Shown piece after piece: positions 7,770-16,567 of a stretch of DNA of 64,000 nucleotides (positions are counted from its first letter, which is position 1; every line of letters starts with the position of its first letter). The stretch is taken from positions 265,496-329,495 of the forward strand of contig NZ_BAFP01000139.1 of NCBI RefSeq assembly GCF_000308455.1. The letters run 5' to 3'. Position numbers and translations under genes: made by a program. The notes below the pieces were generated by a model, which saw only the letters and a list, made by a program, of their open reading frames with translations, had not been told where the DNA came from and made no database searches. Source of the stretch: Nocardia abscessus NBRC 100374. Lineage in GTDB: Bacteria; Actinomycetota; Actinomycetes; Mycobacteriales; Mycobacteriaceae.

Positions 7770-8146
7770 GACTCGATGATCCCTGGTCGGCGCGGGTATC
7801 GAGCGCTCGGCCCCCGGCTCGGGATCGCGGCGATCACGACAGAGTCCGGGCGGCCGCGATAGGCGGCGCGGAACCGGGTAAGCGATGGATGTGGCTTGCG
7901 ATGGCATCTGCCGAGTTCACGCACCGCCGCGGGGTGGGATCGACCATCCCGATAGAATCGCGGGACGGCGGCCTGCTGTCATAGCGAATCGGCAGCTCCA
8001 CGCCGCGGCGAACGGAGCACCGTGCAGCCACGAGCCGGCAACGCCGGCGTCCGCACCGGACGGGTGCGACGAGCCGGTGCGTCAACTTAGCCTAAGCTAA
8101 GCCCAGACGTCATTAATTGTTTCGACCATAAAGGTGCGCGTAAAAG
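7770..8146. other. divergent intergenic region before fprA
   Basis: A gap of 377 nt between the small anchored protein gene and fprA, transcribed away from each other. Its right end carries the iron-box-like palindrome and an AT-rich -10 candidate. Nothing else was seen that I can support as a gene. Confidence 0.5.
8082..8100 (+). promoter_or_regulatory. probable IdeR/DtxR iron box upstream of fprA
   Basis: TTAGCCTAAGCTAA at 8087-8100 agrees at 12 of 14 positions with the inner and right part of the IdeR consensus (TTAGGCTAACCTAA). Over the full 19-mer from 8082 I count about 14 matches. The arms CTTAGC/GCTAAG are perfectly inverted. ATTAAT at about 8111-8116 could be the -10 box, which puts the palindrome over the -35 region. 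That is the usual place for iron-dependent repression. Confidence 0.6.
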
Positions 8147-9610
8147 ATGACCGAACAGAGTGCAGTAGAGGACGGCGGTGTCCGCGAGCCCTCCGTGGGG
8201 ACGCAGGCTTCCTCCTCCGGGCCTGACGCGCACACCGCGAAGACCCGCCCGCTCCGCATCGCGATCGTGGGCGCCGGACCGGCCGGGATCTACGCCGCCG
8301 ACGCGTTGATGAAGTCCGATGCCGAGGTGAGCATCGACCTGTTCGAGCGCATGCCCGCGCCGTTCGGGTTGATCCGCTACGGCGTCGCGCCCGACCATCC
8401 GCGGATCAAGGGCATCATCACCGCCCTGCACAAGGTGCTGGACAAGCCGCAGGTGCGCCTGCTGGGCAACATCGACTACGGCACCGACATCACCCTCGAC
8501 GACCTGCGCGCCTTCTACGACGCGGTGATCTTCTCCACCGGCGCCAACGCCGACCGCGCCCTGCCGATCCCCGGGATCGATCTGGACGGCTCCTTCGGCG
8601 CGGCCGACTTCGTCTCCTGGTACGACGGCCACCCCGACGTGCCCCGCACCTGGCCGTTGGACGCGGAGAAGGTCGCGGTCCTCGGCGTCGGCAACGTCGC
8701 GCTGGACGTCGCGCGCGTGCTGGCCAAGACCGGCGACGAGCTGCTGCCCACGGAGATCCCGCCGAACGTCTACAAGGGCCTGAAGGCCAACAAGGCCGTG
8801 GAAGTCCACGTCTTCGGCCGCCGCGGCCCGGCGCAAGCCAAGTTCACTCCGCTGGAACTGCGCGAACTCGACCACTCGCCCACCATCGAAGTCATCGTCG
8901 ACCCCGAGGACATCGACTACGACGAAGGCTCCGAAGCCGCGCGCCGCCACTCCAAGCAGGTCGACATGGTCGCCAACACCCTCGAGCAGTGGGCCATCCG
9001 CGACGCGGGCGACCGCCCGCACAAGCTGTTCCTGCACTTCTTCGAATCGCCCGCCGAGGTGCTCGGCGAGAACGGCAAGGTGGTCGGCCTGCGCACCGAG
9101 CGCACCCAGCTCGACGGCACCGGCAACGTCAAGGGCACCGGCGTGTTCAAGGACTGGGACGTGCAGGCGATCTACCGCGCCGTCGGCTACCTGTCGCAGA
9201 ACCTGACCCACCTGCCGTTCGACGACCAGGCGGGCACCGTGCCGAACGAAGCGGGTCGCGTGATCGCCGACGAGAACGCCGACGGCGCCGCGCGGTACAT
9301 GCCCGCCACCTACGTCACCGGCTGGATCAAGCGCGGCCCCGTCGGCCTGATCGGTCACACCAAGGGCGACGCCAACGAAACCATCGCCTGCCTGCTGGAC
9401 GACGCTCCCGGCTTCGCACCGGCCGAGCGGCCCGAACCCGAGGCCGTTACCGAGTTCCTGGAGAGCAAGGGCATTCCGTTCACCACCTGGGCCGGCTGGT
9501 ACCGCCTGGACGCGCACGAGCGCTCCCTCGGCGAGCCCGAGGGCCGCGAGCGGGTCAAGGTCGTGGAGCGCGAGGACATGCTGCGCGCCAGCGAACCGCA
9601 CAAGGTCTGA
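8147..9610 (+). CDS. fprA: FAD-dependent NADPH-ferredoxin reductase (FprA-like)
   Basis: A 487-residue adrenodoxin-reductase-type flavoprotein that passes electrons from NADPH to ferredoxins, which then serve P450s or other acceptors. The FAD site is RIAIVGAGPAGIYAADAL at about residues 36-54, followed by the family stretch PAPFGLIRYGVAPDHP. The NADPH-binding fold is in AVLGVGNVALDVAR near residue 178. The C-terminal GWIKRGPVGLIGHTKGDA motif is intact. It carries about 35 extra polar residues at the N-terminus compared with M. tuberculosis FprA. The iron-box-like palindrome upstream suggests induction in low iron. Confidence 0.9.
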   Translation: MTEQSAVEDGGVREPSVGTQASSSGPDAHTAKTRPLRIAIVGAGPAGIYAADALMKSDAEVSIDLFERMPAPFGLIRYGVAPDHPRIKGIITALHKVLDKPQVRLLGNIDYGTDITLDDLRAFYDAVIFSTGANADRALPIPGIDLDGSFGAADFVSWYDGHPDVPRTWPLDAEKVAVLGVGNVALDVARVLAKTGDELLPTEIPPNVYKGLKANKAVEVHVFGRRGPAQAKFTPLELRELDHSPTIEVIVDPEDIDYDEGSEAARRHSKQVDMVANTLEQWAIRDAGDRPHKLFLHFFESPAEVLGENGKVVGLRTERTQLDGTGNVKGTGVFKDWDVQAIYRAVGYLSQNLTHLPFDDQAGTVPNEAGRVIADENADGAARYMPATYVTGWIKRGPVGLIGHTKGDANETIACLLDDAPGFAPAERPEPEAVTEFLESKGIPFTTWAGWYRLDAHERSLGEPEGRERVKVVEREDMLRASEPHKV

Positions 9611-9629
9611 TCACCCCGCTGCGAACGAC

Positions 9630-9667
9630 TCCGCTGCCACCGCGACACCCCCCGCTGTGGCAGCGGA
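9630..9667 (+). terminator. terminator hairpin of fprA
   Basis: Perfect 11-bp inverted repeat TCCGCTGCCAC (9630-9640) and GTGGCAGCGGA (9657-9667) with a 16-nt loop, starting 20 nt after the fprA stop and followed by AAA. It includes the GTG at 9657, which makes that codon an unlikely start for the next gene. Confidence 0.65.
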
Positions 9668-9695
9668 AAATCCGACACTGAGGCATTCTGTACAA

Positions 9696-10574
9696 GTGTT
9701 CGATGCCCACCTGCACATCTTCGACCCGCGGTTTCCGTTGGCCGAGAACGAGGGCTACCTGCCCGATCCGTTCACCATTGCCGATTACCGCAAGCGCATG
9801 GCGCGATTCGACATCGGCGGCGGCGCGGTGGTCAGCGGGTCGTTCCAGGGCACGGACCAGACGTACTTGAAGGCCGCCCTCGCCGAACTCGGTCCGGGCT
9901 GGGTCGGCGTCACCCGGCTCGACCTCGACGCCACCGACGAGGAAATCCTCGAACTGGACCGCATCGGCGTGCGCGCGCTGCGCTTCAACCTCAAGCGCGC
10001 GGCCACCGACATCACCGGGATGACGTTGCAGGCGCTGCGCGCCTACGAATTGGCGGGCTGGCACGTCGAGGTCTACATCGACGGCACGATGCTGGCCTCG
10101 CTGCAACCCGTCATCTCCAAGCTGCCCGCGCTGTCGGTCGACCATCTGGGCATGTCCGCGGAGGGCGTGCCTTTCCTGCTCGATCTCGTCGATCGCGGCG
10201 CCAAGGTCAAAGCGACGGGTTTCGGCCGGGTCGCCATGAACGTGGCCGACACCCTGCGCCGCATTCACGCCGTGAACCCCGAAGCCCTGATGTTCGGCAC
10301 CGATCTGCCCGGCACTCGCGCCGGGCGCCCGTTCGAGGACTCGGACGTCGATCTGCTCTGTGACGTCGTGGGCACCGACATGTACGCGGTGCTGGAGGAC
10401 AACGCGCGCGCGTTCTACCGTCTCCCGGCCCGCGAGCGCACCGTCAGCACCGACCACGCCCCCACACTGCCGCTGTACCGCCCGGAACCGCCGACCCTGC
10501 GGCTGCGCCGCGACGAACTGCCCGACGAAAGCCTTGCGGGAGATACGATTCCGTTCCCCGCCATCGATCGGTAG
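9696..10574 (+). CDS. amidohydrolase family protein
   Basis: A 292-residue TIM-barrel metal-dependent hydrolase of the amidohydrolase-2 type. The metal-binding HxH is at the very start (FDAHLHIFDPRFPLAENEGY), and a late aspartate sits in LMFGTDLPGTRAGRPFEDSD. Relatives include decarboxylases and lactonases; the substrate is unknown. GTG 9696 is preferred over the in-frame GTG 9657 because the latter lies inside the fprA terminator and relatives begin close to the HxH. The C-terminus (about 45 residues) is Pro/Arg-rich and outside the barrel. Confidence 0.82.
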   Translation: MFDAHLHIFDPRFPLAENEGYLPDPFTIADYRKRMARFDIGGGAVVSGSFQGTDQTYLKAALAELGPGWVGVTRLDLDATDEEILELDRIGVRALRFNLKRAATDITGMTLQALRAYELAGWHVEVYIDGTMLASLQPVISKLPALSVDHLGMSAEGVPFLLDLVDRGAKVKATGFGRVAMNVADTLRRIHAVNPEALMFGTDLPGTRAGRPFEDSDVDLLCDVVGTDMYAVLEDNARAFYRLPARERTVSTDHAPTLPLYRPEPPTLRLRRDELPDESLAGDTIPFPAIDR

Positions 10575-10577
10575 CGC

Positions 10578-11075
10578 TCAGACGGCGAAGACGCCGGCCA
10601 CCCAGACAGCGACGGCCAGCAGCGCGCCGAAGAGCTCGATCATGATGGACAGGCCGACGCCCTTCAACGCGTGCACCGTCGCCTGCCAGGCCTGCCGGTT
10701 GACGCGCAGCCGCTGGAGTTCCGAAAGGTACACGCCGAGAACGAACCCCACGAACAGGCCGACCACCGGGATCACGAAGAAGCCGACCACGCCGAGTACC
10801 GCACCGAGGAAGACCGCACGGTTGGACACCCCCGCGTCCTTCATCCTGCGCCCGGGCCAGGTGTATTTGACGACGCCGGAGAGCACCAGCAGCAACGTGC
10901 TGATCGCGAAAACCGTCCAGGCCGTGGCGCCCCCGGTCAGGAAGACCCAGACGGCGATGGCCCCGAAGATCAGGATGACCCCCGGCAGGATCGGCACGAC
11001 CACCCCGACGAGGCCGACCAGAATCACAAGGCCGGCGAGAAGGGTGTACCACCCCTGATCAGACAGCGCGTCCAC
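10578..11075 (-). CDS. DUF456 family membrane protein
   Basis: A 165-residue integral membrane protein with about four to five hydrophobic segments (residues about 10-50, 55-70, 90-115, 140-163). Glycine-rich helices such as GLVILVGLVGVVVPILPG and FLGAVLGVVGFFVIPVVGL are typical of DUF456. No function is established for the family. The GTG at 11075 gives the hydrophobic N-terminus expected. It converges with the amidohydrolase, 3 bp apart. Confidence 0.82.
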   Translation of the reverse strand: MDALSDQGWYTLLAGLVILVGLVGVVVPILPGVILIFGAIAVWVFLTGGATAWTVFAISTLLLVLSGVVKYTWPGRRMKDAGVSNRAVFLGAVLGVVGFFVIPVVGLFVGFVLGVYLSELQRLRVNRQAWQATVHALKGVGLSIMIELFGALLAVAVWVAGVFAV

Positions 11076-11128
11076 ACGTGCAGCCTATAGCGGCGAGCGC
11101 CCCGGGGCTGGTCCGAGACCGCGCCATC

Positions 11129-11932
11129 TCACAGGAACTCGGCGAGAGCTTCGTTGAAGCGCTCCGGTTCCTCCGAGAACGGCGCATGTCCGCTGCGGTC
11201 GAAGCGCACCGCCTTCGCGTTCGGCAATTGCGCCGCGAGCCATTCGTCGAGCGGACCCGGGAAGATCTTGCTCTGCGCCCCGTAGATCAGCAGTGCGGGC
11301 ACCGTGACCTCGGGCAGGACCTGCCGGAAGTCCGCGAAGGCCATGTCATACCAGATGGCGCAGGCCGCCGCGGTCGGTGTTTTCGCCGTCTCCGCGTACA
11401 CCGCGTCGATCACCTCCGGTGGCGGGGTATCGGCGAAGCATGCCGCGATGAACGGCTTGATCACCGACGGCCGCGCGTACTTCACCGCCTGCACGAAAAC
11501 CGCGAGATCACTCTGGGAGTAGCCGCCCTGGAGCGGAAAGTCCCAGCCCGGCGCGTCGAGAAATCGTGGCGACTGGTCCACGAAGACCACCGAATGCAGC
11601 CGCTCACAATCGAACTGCTGGATGTAGGCGAGTATCACCGCTGTGCCCATCGACCAGCCGACCAGGCATACGTCATCGAGCGAGAGGTGATCGAGCAGAC
11701 TGCGGATGTCCCGTGCGTACTGCGCGAGGGTATGACCGTCGTCGGTCTTCCCGGAGGCGCCGTGCCCGCGAAGATCGAGATTGATCACCCGGTTTCCCGC
11801 TGCCAGGGCGGGCACATTCTGCGCCCAGAAGGTGCTGTTCATGGTCCATCCGTGAATGAGCACGACAGGACGCCCGGTCCCGTGATCCTCGTAGTACATC
11901 GGCACACCATCGGGCAGTTCGAAGTATGGCAT
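11129..11932 (-). CDS. alpha/beta hydrolase
   Basis: A 267-residue alpha/beta-hydrolase-fold enzyme resembling chloroperoxidase-like esterases. The oxyanion segment is LIHGWTMNSTFW, the nucleophile elbow is LVGWSMGTAV (Ser at about residue 97), the acid lies after the PALLIYGAQSKIF strand, and the catalytic His is in RFDRSGHAPFSEEPERF. ATG 11932 has GGAG 8 nt upstream. It is divergent from the GAF-domain regulator, which may control it. The substrate is unknown. Confidence 0.88.
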   Translation of the reverse strand: MPYFELPDGVPMYYEDHGTGRPVVLIHGWTMNSTFWAQNVPALAAGNRVINLDLRGHGASGKTDDGHTLAQYARDIRSLLDHLSLDDVCLVGWSMGTAVILAYIQQFDCERLHSVVFVDQSPRFLDAPGWDFPLQGGYSQSDLAVFVQAVKYARPSVIKPFIAACFADTPPPEVIDAVYAETAKTPTAAACAIWYDMAFADFRQVLPEVTVPALLIYGAQSKIFPGPLDEWLAAQLPNAKAVRFDRSGHAPFSEEPERFNEALAEFL

Positions 11933-12109
11933 CGACAACTCCAGTTCACGAGAAGTGGTTGAGCACACGATGGCGCGCATTCGTCGCGCGGAGAAGGCGC
12001 CGAACGGGGGTTGCATGAACGTTGCAGCGCGGCGCAACCCGTTGTCAGGGCGATGGCGCGGTACTTACTCTGGTCTCGACGCCAGGACGTCTCCGGGCGG
12101 TAGGACACT

Positions 12110-13390
12110 GTGGCCGATCGAAATACGACGAGGCACCCGCTTTTGGTGACAAGGCAGACGCACTTGATGCGTGCGGACGTGCGCGCCTCGTGGGATCGCG
12201 CCCGAGGTCGCGGCCTGCATCCGGACCGGCATCTCCCCGAGGTCGGCCTGACCGACGACGAGGTGCGCACCTGGCGCAGAAATCACCGGATGGCCTCGGT
12301 CTGGCCGGTCCTGTTCGCGAGCCTCGAGGGCGCCGCGTTCGAACCGGGCCACGTCCTGTTCGGCGCCGACGCGGACGGCCATTTGCTCTGGGTACAAGGC
12401 GATTCCACGACCAGACGAGCAGCCGGGCGAGCCAATCTCGTCCCCGGAGCGCGCTGGCACGAGACCGAAGCGGGCACCAACGGCGTGGGCACCGCTCTGG
12501 CTCTGGGGCGCGCGTTCCAAGTCCGCGGCACCGAGCACTACCTGTCGGTCGCCGCGGACTTCACCTGCACAGCGGCACCCATCAGGGACCCGGTGGGTGG
12601 TGCTGTGATCGGCGTAGTCGACGTCACCTGCAGACTTCGCCACACGAATTCGCTGGCGCTGCCTCTGGTCACGACGGCGGCGCGGCTGGCAGAGGCGCAC
12701 CTTCGTGAACTCACCGGGCGGCATGACGCCGAGGTACGCACCCGCTACCTCGATCGTGTCCTCAGCCGGGCCGGCGACCACGGTGCCCTGCTGTCGCACG
12801 AGGGCCGGCTGTTGCACGCGTGGCCTCCGGGTTGGCTGCCCGAGGTCTGGCCCGCACCACTGGTCGAGGGCGAAACCGAACTGCCCGACGGTCGGCGCGT
12901 AGTGATCGAAAGGCTCGCGCCGGGCGGACCGTTCTCCGTCTCCGCTCTGCCGGACAGCGTTTCGGGCGAACGGGCGCCCCGCGTGAGCACACTGGGCCGC
13001 GCCCGCGCCCTGCTGTGGATGGACGGCGTCGTCCACGAACTGAGTCCTCGGCACAGCGAGCTGGTGGTTCTTCTGCTCGACAACCCCGACGGGCTGACCG
13101 CGGCGCTCTTGGCCGAAGAGCTGTACGGGACCGGCGGAAAGACGGTAACGGTACGAGCGGAACTGGCCAGGCTCCGGCGAATCGTCGGATATCGCCTGGT
13201 GTCGGACCCGTACCGGCTCGACCCACGCATCCGCGCCGACTTCCGGCAGGTGGAGGCCGGTCCAGGGCAGGGATCCGCCAGCGAACTCGGGAGCCGATAT
13301 CCAGGTCCTTTGCTGCCCGATTCCCAGGCTCCCGGCATTCGAAGAATACGCAATCGAGTGCACAGCAGGCTGGTATCCGCTGATCGTTGA
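12110..13390 (+). CDS. GAF domain-containing transcriptional regulator (AcoR-like, no AAA+ domain)
   Basis: A 426-residue protein. The first 200 residues match the sensor half of AcoR-type sigma-54 activators: an N-terminal ADVRASWDRARGRGLHPD helix, then a GAF-like domain with ARWHETEAGTNGVGTALAL and the following cysteine-containing TCTAAPIRDPVGGAVIGVVDVT. The AAA+ and Fis-type domains of AcoR are missing. The C-terminus instead carries a compact winged-helix-like segment around LTAALLAEELYG and VTVRAELARLRRIVGYRL. It is probably a ligand-sensing regulator working with ordinary sigma factors. It is divergent from the alpha/beta hydrolase gene. GTG 12110 is used. Confidence 0.8.
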   Translation: MADRNTTRHPLLVTRQTHLMRADVRASWDRARGRGLHPDRHLPEVGLTDDEVRTWRRNHRMASVWPVLFASLEGAAFEPGHVLFGADADGHLLWVQGDSTTRRAAGRANLVPGARWHETEAGTNGVGTALALGRAFQVRGTEHYLSVAADFTCTAAPIRDPVGGAVIGVVDVTCRLRHTNSLALPLVTTAARLAEAHLRELTGRHDAEVRTRYLDRVLSRAGDHGALLSHEGRLLHAWPPGWLPEVWPAPLVEGETELPDGRRVVIERLAPGGPFSVSALPDSVSGERAPRVSTLGRARALLWMDGVVHELSPRHSELVVLLLDNPDGLTAALLAEELYGTGGKTVTVRAELARLRRIVGYRLVSDPYRLDPRIRADFRQVEAGPGQGSASELGSRYPGPLLPDSQAPGIRRIRNRVHSRLVSADR

Positions 13391-13515
13391 TGCCCCCGGG
13401 CGCCCAGCGATTCCCAGTGATGAGGACCGCGCGGTAACACAGGACAGCACAATTGATCTCGGCCACAGCGCTGGGCGATAGCCGTGCCGGATGGGCTTGT
13501 GGGCATGCGGAGGTG

Positions 13516-15027
13516 ATGGTGACCAGCGAGGAAGTGGCTCACCTCGTGGAGGAAGAGTCAGCGAGCGAGGGCGGACCCGCCGACAACTCGACCGGCATCC
13601 CGGGGTCCGCGACCCCTGCGCCCGAGCGGAAAGACCCCGGTATCGCCGCCCAGGCAGCCCGTGTTCTCACCGATCTGGCGCGGCACGCGCCCGGCACAAC
13701 CACCGCGGCGCCCACGTCGAACTCACGCGCGCAACCCGTTTCCGCACCCGCTACGACCGCTCCCGCCCCCAATGGCGCACAACCACCAACGGCTACCGGC
13801 ACCGCGGTCCCCGGCGGGGCTGTGGCGCCGCAGCCCGGTGGCCTGGTGGCACCGCCCGAGGGCGCCGCACCGCCGTCGAACGCCGCCGCGCCACCAGCGA
13901 GCGGCGAGCCCGCCGCACCACCGCCCGGGATCGACCCGGAGATGATCGCGGCCCTCGCCCCGGCCGCCATGACGGCCGGGTCGATGGCCATGATGGCGCT
14001 GCCGATGCTGGCGCAGGCGCTCTCCGGCCTCGCGGGCGGCGGATCCGGCGCGGGCTCGGGCGGTGGATCCGGCGCAGGCACGGGCGGGTCGAATGCCACC
14101 ACCACCGCCGATGCGGCCGCACTGACGCCGGAGGCGCGACAAGCACTGGAGGCGTTGAAAAAGCTGGAGGCGCTGTACGGCACCGACGGCGACGCTGCGG
14201 GCACCGCAAGTCTGGGCGCACGCCCAAGTGGATCGGTCGGCTCGGGCGCGGGAGCGACAGCGATCAAGGCGCGAGCGCTGTTCCAGAAGAACGCGGCGAA
14301 GGCGTTCAACAACCTGGACAACGACCTCGCGCGATACATTTCCGGCCTGGCCGGGGACAGCCGGGCCGACCGGAAAGCCGTAGTCCGGCTGATCCGTGAC
14401 GTCAACGTGCAACTCGCCGAACTCGGGCCCAGCGCCTACACCAAGGAAGGTCAGCGGAAGGTACACCAGATACTCTCCGAGGCTCTGCGGAAAGCCCAGA
14501 CCATAGTCCGGGGAGGACAGGCCAAGGCGACCGAAACCGCCGCGATGGTGGACCGCCTCACCGCGCAATACCTCAACGGCATAGCCGGAAAACACACCAG
14601 GCTCGCGAGCGCGTTGCCGGGCGACGGCCGCCCCCGCTCGCCCCTCGACCCGGGGAAATACCGGATCAGCTCGCACTACGGTCCCCGGGGCGGCAAGCAC
14701 CACGGCGGGCTCGACCTCGCCGCCCCCTCCGGCACGCCCATCTACGCCGCCACCGGCGGCACCGTGGTCAAAGCGGGCAACTTCGGCGACGGGTACGGCT
14801 ATCAGGTCCGGATCCGGTCCGCCGACGGCACCGAGACCATCTATGCCCACCAGACGCCGGGCAGCATCCGGGTCCAGACCGGCCAGCGAGTCGCCGCGGG
14901 CACCGTGATCGGCGCCGTCGGGTCCACCGGCAACTCCACCGGCCCGCACTTGCACTACGAGGTGCGGCGCAACGGCCGCGCCGTCGAGCCCGTCGCCTAT
15001 CTCGCGTCGCAGGGTGTTCGAGTATGA
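13516..15027 (+). CDS. M23 family metallopeptidase with long disordered N-terminus
   Basis: A 503-residue protein. Residues 1-155 are low-complexity Pro/Ala/Thr. About 155-185 is a hydrophobic Met/Ala/Leu segment (MTAGSMAMMALPMLAQALSG). Then comes a Gly/Ser linker, an alpha-helical region (about 220-370), and a C-terminal LytM/M23 endopeptidase domain. Zinc ligands are visible in KHHGGLDLA (H, D) and GPHLHYEV (HxH). M23 enzymes cut peptidoglycan cross-links, so it should act outside the membrane. No classical signal peptide is seen; export by a type VII-like route is only a guess. GGAGG at 13509-13513 supports ATG 13516 or GTG 13519. Confidence 0.82.
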   Translation: MVTSEEVAHLVEEESASEGGPADNSTGIPGSATPAPERKDPGIAAQAARVLTDLARHAPGTTTAAPTSNSRAQPVSAPATTAPAPNGAQPPTATGTAVPGGAVAPQPGGLVAPPEGAAPPSNAAAPPASGEPAAPPPGIDPEMIAALAPAAMTAGSMAMMALPMLAQALSGLAGGGSGAGSGGGSGAGTGGSNATTTADAAALTPEARQALEALKKLEALYGTDGDAAGTASLGARPSGSVGSGAGATAIKARALFQKNAAKAFNNLDNDLARYISGLAGDSRADRKAVVRLIRDVNVQLAELGPSAYTKEGQRKVHQILSEALRKAQTIVRGGQAKATETAAMVDRLTAQYLNGIAGKHTRLASALPGDGRPRSPLDPGKYRISSHYGPRGGKHHGGLDLAAPSGTPIYAATGGTVVKAGNFGDGYGYQVRIRSADGTETIYAHQTPGSIRVQTGQRVAAGTVIGAVGSTGNSTGPHLHYEVRRNGRAVEPVAYLASQGVRV

Positions 15028-15139
15028 CCCGGCTCCGGCCGCAGCGTTATTGTCATACTGTCAATACACCCTCCCGGTCGCGTCCGGGAGGACGCACCGG
15101 CCGGCGGTGCGCTGGATCAACGACGAACCGAGGTAGGGC

Positions 15140-16237
15140 GTGAGCATTCCATCCACCACCGAGCGAGGCCCGCTCGCGGGCATCAAGGTCATCGAGTTGG
15201 CCGGTATCGGCCCTGGTCCACACGCCGCGCTGCTGCTCGCCGATCTGGGCGCCGACGTGGTGCGGGTGCAGCGGGCGGGCCAGCTGCCCGGCGGGTTCGA
15301 CCGGCCGCAGCTGCGTGGCAGGACCATCGTCGAGGCCAACCTCAAGGACCCGGCCGACATCGAGAAGGTGCTCGGCCTGATCGAGAAGGCGGACGTGCTG
15401 ATCGAGGGCTTCCGCCCCGGCGTCACCGAGCGGATGGGCCTCGGCCCGGACGACGCGCTCGCCCGCAACCCGCGCCTGGTCTACGGACGAATGACCGGAT
15501 GGGGCCAGCAGGGCCCGCTGGCCGACCGCGCCGGGCACGACATCAACTACATCTCCATCACCGGTGTGCTGCACGCCATCGGCCGCAAGGGTGAACGCCC
15601 GGTTCCGCCGCTGAACATGGTGGGCGATTTCGGCGGCGGCTCGATGTTCCTGGTGTTCGGCGTCCTCGCGGCGCTGGTCGAACGGCAGCAGTCCGGCAAG
15701 GGCCAGGTGATCGACGCGGCCATGGTCGATGGCGCCCTTGCCCTTTCGCACATGATCTGGGGCATGCGCGGCGTAGGCGCCTGGTCCGACGAGCGCGGGG
15801 TGAACCTGCTCGACACCGGAATGTCGTTCTACGACACCTACGAAACCGCCGACGGAAAGTACATGGCGGTCGGTGCCATCGAACCGCAGTTCTACGCACA
15901 GCTGCTCGCCGGCCTGGAGATCGACGCGGACGGCCTGCCCTTCCAGCTCGACCCCGCCGGGCAGGACACGCTGAAAAAGCTGTTCACCGAACGTTTCCGG
16001 ACCAAGACCCGGGACGAGTGGGCCGAAATCTTCGTCGGCACCGATGCGTGCGTCTCGCCCGTGCTCACCTTCGAGGAGGCGACGCGCAACGAGCACATCG
16101 CCGCCCGCGGCTCCCTGATCGAGCTGGACGACATCACCCAGCACGCCCCCGCCCCGCGATTCTCCCGCACCCCGAACGGGATTCCGACCCCGCCGCCGAC
16201 CACCGCCACTCCGATCGAGTCGGTCTGGGCCGACTGA
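15140..16237 (+). CDS. alpha-methylacyl-CoA racemase / CaiB-BaiF family CoA enzyme
   Basis: A 365-residue class III CoA-transferase-fold enzyme closest to alpha-methylacyl-CoA racemase, which epimerises 2-methyl-branched acyl-CoAs during breakdown of sterol side chains and branched fatty acids. The M. tuberculosis MCR catalytic residues His126, Asp156 and Glu241 correspond, with a constant offset of 7, to His133 (RAGHDINY), Asp163 (NMVGDFGG) and Glu248 (AVGAIEPQ). This favours racemase over transferase. It is a single gene with its own terminator. The GTG at 15140 follows an AGG-rich stretch. Confidence 0.9.
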   Translation: MSIPSTTERGPLAGIKVIELAGIGPGPHAALLLADLGADVVRVQRAGQLPGGFDRPQLRGRTIVEANLKDPADIEKVLGLIEKADVLIEGFRPGVTERMGLGPDDALARNPRLVYGRMTGWGQQGPLADRAGHDINYISITGVLHAIGRKGERPVPPLNMVGDFGGGSMFLVFGVLAALVERQQSGKGQVIDAAMVDGALALSHMIWGMRGVGAWSDERGVNLLDTGMSFYDTYETADGKYMAVGAIEPQFYAQLLAGLEIDADGLPFQLDPAGQDTLKKLFTERFRTKTRDEWAEIFVGTDACVSPVLTFEEATRNEHIAARGSLIELDDITQHAPAPRFSRTPNGIPTPPPTTATPIESVWAD

Positions 16238-16567
16238 GCGCGGAGCGGGGTGCCGCGGCGCACTCGCCGCGGCACCCCTCGCTGATTGAAAATTGCAACA
16301 AACCAACCGGTTCGACAGTTCGGCACCGCACCTGCCATACTGTCCGCGAGCTGGCGGCCTTCGAGAACAGCGGATCTCATCCGAACCCGATCCGGTCCGC
16401 TTCTTGACCGCAGCTCGAGCTGGAGGCCGAGGCGCCGTGCGAGCTTTCCGCACGCCGCCCGAGCACGACGAAGGTCGGCCCCGAGGGGTGGCCGGCCGAT
16501 CGTGCCCGGCGGCGCTCGGAGGGGAAGTGCCGCCGGCGGAGGCTCCCCACGCGGCGGCGAGAACCCC
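16238..16567. other. convergent intergenic region
   Basis: 330 nt between the 3' ends of the racemase and MocR genes. It begins with the racemase terminator. The middle (about 16283-16340) is relatively AT-rich, with promoter-like pieces such as CATACT, but no gene with a ribosome-binding site was found. Confidence 0.5.
16247..16278 (+). terminator. terminator hairpin after the racemase gene
   Basis: Perfect 14-bp stem (16247-16260 with 16265-16278; GGGGTGCCGCGGCG arm) closed by a CACT tetraloop, beginning 9 nt after the stop codon. The stem is very stable; the downstream T-tract is poor, as is common in high-GC actinobacteria. Confidence 0.8.

Noticed and set aside
15045..15067. ATTGTCATACTGTCAAT as a third copy of the DJ-1/MarR operator
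   Set aside because: Only the right half CTGTCAA fits; the left half matches 6 of 8 and the N4 spacing is not kept. It may simply be part of the racemase promoter.
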